Assembly (NCBI RefSeq): GCF_040115645.1
Contig: NC_089549.1
Span: forward strand, 806,001 to 870,000
Source of the DNA: Euwallacea fornicatus
Lineage: Eukaryota; Arthropoda; Insecta; Coleoptera; Curculionidae
Reading direction: 5' to 3'
Length of the DNA: 64,000 nt
Under the pieces are notes generated by a model. The model was not told where the DNA came from and made no database searches. It was given only the letters and a program-made list of their open reading frames with translations. Every line of letters starts with the position of its first letter. Positions within the stretch are counted from its first letter, which is position 1. Both the position numbers and the translations under genes were made by a program. Positions 42,101-45,100 of the stretch are shown one piece after another.

Positions 42101-45100
42101 ACCAATACGGCACTAAAGTGTCTTCAGTTGGGATCTTAAGGAGCCTGCATCAGTTCCTCAAAATTGTTTCATTTGCATTCCTTCTGGATCTTGAGGTTTG
42201 GGGTTTTGCATTCTTTCCAGTTCTCAAAGACGCCGCTGTTGCCGCTACTGCTGCTGCTGCTGCTGATGCTGCTGTTCCAGAGTGGATAGTGCTCGAAGAC
42301 ATCTGGCATTTTACATCGCACTGTGTCGATCACTGACTTCTTCAGGATCAATTTTATTCTGTTGCAGGTCGATGATTTGGATATGAGAATAGGCATTCAC
42401 TCTGGAGCAGTTTTATGCGGAGTGTTGGGTTTGAGAAAATGGCAATTCGATATCTGGTCATCTGATGTCCGGTTAGCGAACCACATGGAGTCTGGGGGAA
42501 AACCTGGGTGAGTCCCACATATGTTAATACCAACGATGAGCAAAGTGTAATTTTCTTGCAGGCAAGTCCACATATCTGAAGCCACTTATCAACGTCTAAA
42601 CGGGGCCTATGAAGTAGAACCTGGAAATGGCCTGGAAAGAGATTCGTACCTGAGAGACAACAACGTTACCACTTACCTAATAAAGCAGTGTGAGCCCATG
42701 GTGACTCGAAGGAGGTTCACCTCTAGACCTAGGTGATTTCCCTACCTCCTTTGGTTATTTCTCTGAAACGGAAAATTTCAGCATCTTCTCTAATAAACTG
42801 TGGCCAGAGGAGGAATTGGGCAGCAACACGAGTACTCCAAAAACGCCCATAACCCCAAGTTTTTCCTCATCCCAACCCCCCTCCAGAGAAAGGAGCGACA
42901 GTGGTATTCAACACAGTGCCATTGAAGAAGAAACCACTACGGATTGGATTCCTGAGATACCGTTCGAAAATGTAATCAGACGTGCAAGAACAAGCTGAAG
43001 TTTAACTATTTCCTCCGTTGTAGTTGCACAAATCAATTTCGGCCGATCTGGATGAACCCTTAGAGCCAAAAAGAAAGCAGAAGTACGAGCTCAACACCCC
43101 AAAGAAGGCCTTCAACGAGCAAGTCGACGATATCATAGACCACAGTATTGAAATTGAGAGTAATAAACGAATGAGAAGTGCCAATGTTGATCCTTGGACT
43201 CTGAGGTTTATTGACAAAGTCATGGAGCAGCAGTTCAGCCAGCTTCGAGAGGATTTATTCAAGTCGAACATGTTGTGCTGCTACATAATTTGGATCTTTA
43301 TTGTCATTATTCAGTTCATTATTTCCTTGTAAGTACGAGGGATATTTGTTTTCGAGTTCCGGCGAATTAGCAAAAACGTATGAGGTCAGAAAACTTACTT
43401 ATGTGTCCGAATTACTTTTCCACCGAGTCACAAAGAACATTAAGGCGTCGCCAATCTTGCACACACTATTTCAATTCTGCGTTTGTACTGAACCGCTGCT
43501 TTCCCAACTGCGTCTTCGTCCCAACGAACAAGCGAAAGTCACTCGGTGCCAAATCAGGACTGTACGGTGGATAGTTAGACGCTTCCTTCTGAAATTGTTA
43601 AGCGACTCTTTAATCTGTGTTGCTGAATAGAGGCGTGCATTTTCACGAAGTAGGATCACTCTTGATGAAAACATCCCTCTATTCTCATAATCAAATTGCG
43701 ATCAGATTGAAACTATGACATTAAAGAGTTTACTCACTTGATACGGTCTGCCAGAGAGATGAACAAATGAGAAATATAAAAACCACATCTCTATGGCAAC
43801 TGAATATCTACAGCCGAGTGAACTAAACATGAAAAAATAGTCCTCATACTTTTTGTTAATTCGGTCATAAACGCTGAAGTCCTCAATTGAATCGGAAGCG
43901 GTTAAACTGTAGATATCGAAAATGAAATATCTCCTGAACCACTGATTTCATTTCTGCAATTTTGATCGTTTTAATCGGGCACAGTCAGCCCTGTACAGCA
44001 TCAAATTTGGCCGTTTCTGATTATAAATAATGAATATGTGGTATGGTCAAGAAATTGGTTTCCAGATCCGATATGGTCATCTGGTTGATGATTGTAGTCT
44101 CCATAGTCCTAACTGCAGCTCTGGTCCTTGTAATGGCCGAAGAGGTTCGCCAATTCCCCGAAGCACTGCAGAAAATTTCCTCCACTTTGGTCCACAATCG
44201 AGACACTAGGACAGCGTTCATTTGCATCCTAGTGATTATCATGTCCCTTAGCAGCTCTGTCAGTCTTCTCAAGAACGATTACGTGCCCACAGAGAATCAG
44301 TCTGGGAATAGCAACAATAATTCGAATTCCTCGATCATCGCAGCAGAGTCATACGTGTCCTCCAAGACACCTCAATTATTATTACAAAATGCACCTCTCC
44401 ACGTCTCGGAAATTACACTTAAAAATCTGGAGCAAAGTTTAACTTTCAATTTAACCTTCAACATTTTATTAAGTGCCAGATTGAAAAATCAGAAGATCTC
44501 CAATGATTCGGAACTTCAAGATAATGATGAGGAACTAACGAAAAGCGGTAAAGAGTCTTTGGAAGAAGCTCCATATAAAGTAAATCACATCCTCAATTTT
44601 TCTGATATCAAAGGCAACAGATCTAAAAGAAGTCCATTGATGTTCAATAGGACCTTAGCCGATTCTTCTCTGTCTATAACAGAGAATAATTTAAAAGTTG
44701 AAGCCTGCAATTGGTCCGAATGCAAGCACCCAGAGTACATAGTCTTCACTTGGGTCCTCTGCATGATAGCTTTGGCCACAGCTTTGAAGCTGTACTACCT
44801 AGTGAAGTTGCTGCTAACGTTGATCATGGTTTCAGTCTACACAATTTTGATTTTGGTACCCTATAAGCCTTGTTTTGATGAGGTGGTGATTAGTCAGAAC
44901 GAGGGGGTGTAAGTAGATTTGTATGATTCTTCGCAACCGATATAACTGGTCCGTTTAGGGCTTCGCCCCCTTTATCCGCTCAAATGCTAATTCTGCTGGG
45001 CGTATTTCTGATCATGGTAGCGTATCATGCTAGGCTAGTAGAGGTGACTTCCAGACTCGACTTTTTGTGGAAACAGCAGGCTGAACGGGAACTTGCAGAT

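Larger units (their letters stand above)
25204..42367 (+). other. Intron 10 of the adenylate cyclase (17.2 kb), hosting three EcKL genes
   Basis: Donor GTAAAT after CAG (25204) and acceptor TTGCAG (42367), phase 0 on both sides. The intron contains three uninterrupted EcKL genes in the host orientation, two decayed Tc1-type transposons (27793-29196, 35991-37665), a mariner fossil (about 32440-32720), and a copy of a dispersed repeat (about 41750-41955). The rest is AT-rich. A TA/GTAT microsatellite lies at about 35825-35860. Confidence 0.9.

Noticed and set aside
42004..42336. 110-codon ORF with poly-Ala as an extra cyclase exon or small gene
   Set aside because: The poly-Ala comes from the GCT tract, no motif is present, and exons 25203 and 42368 join in phase without it.
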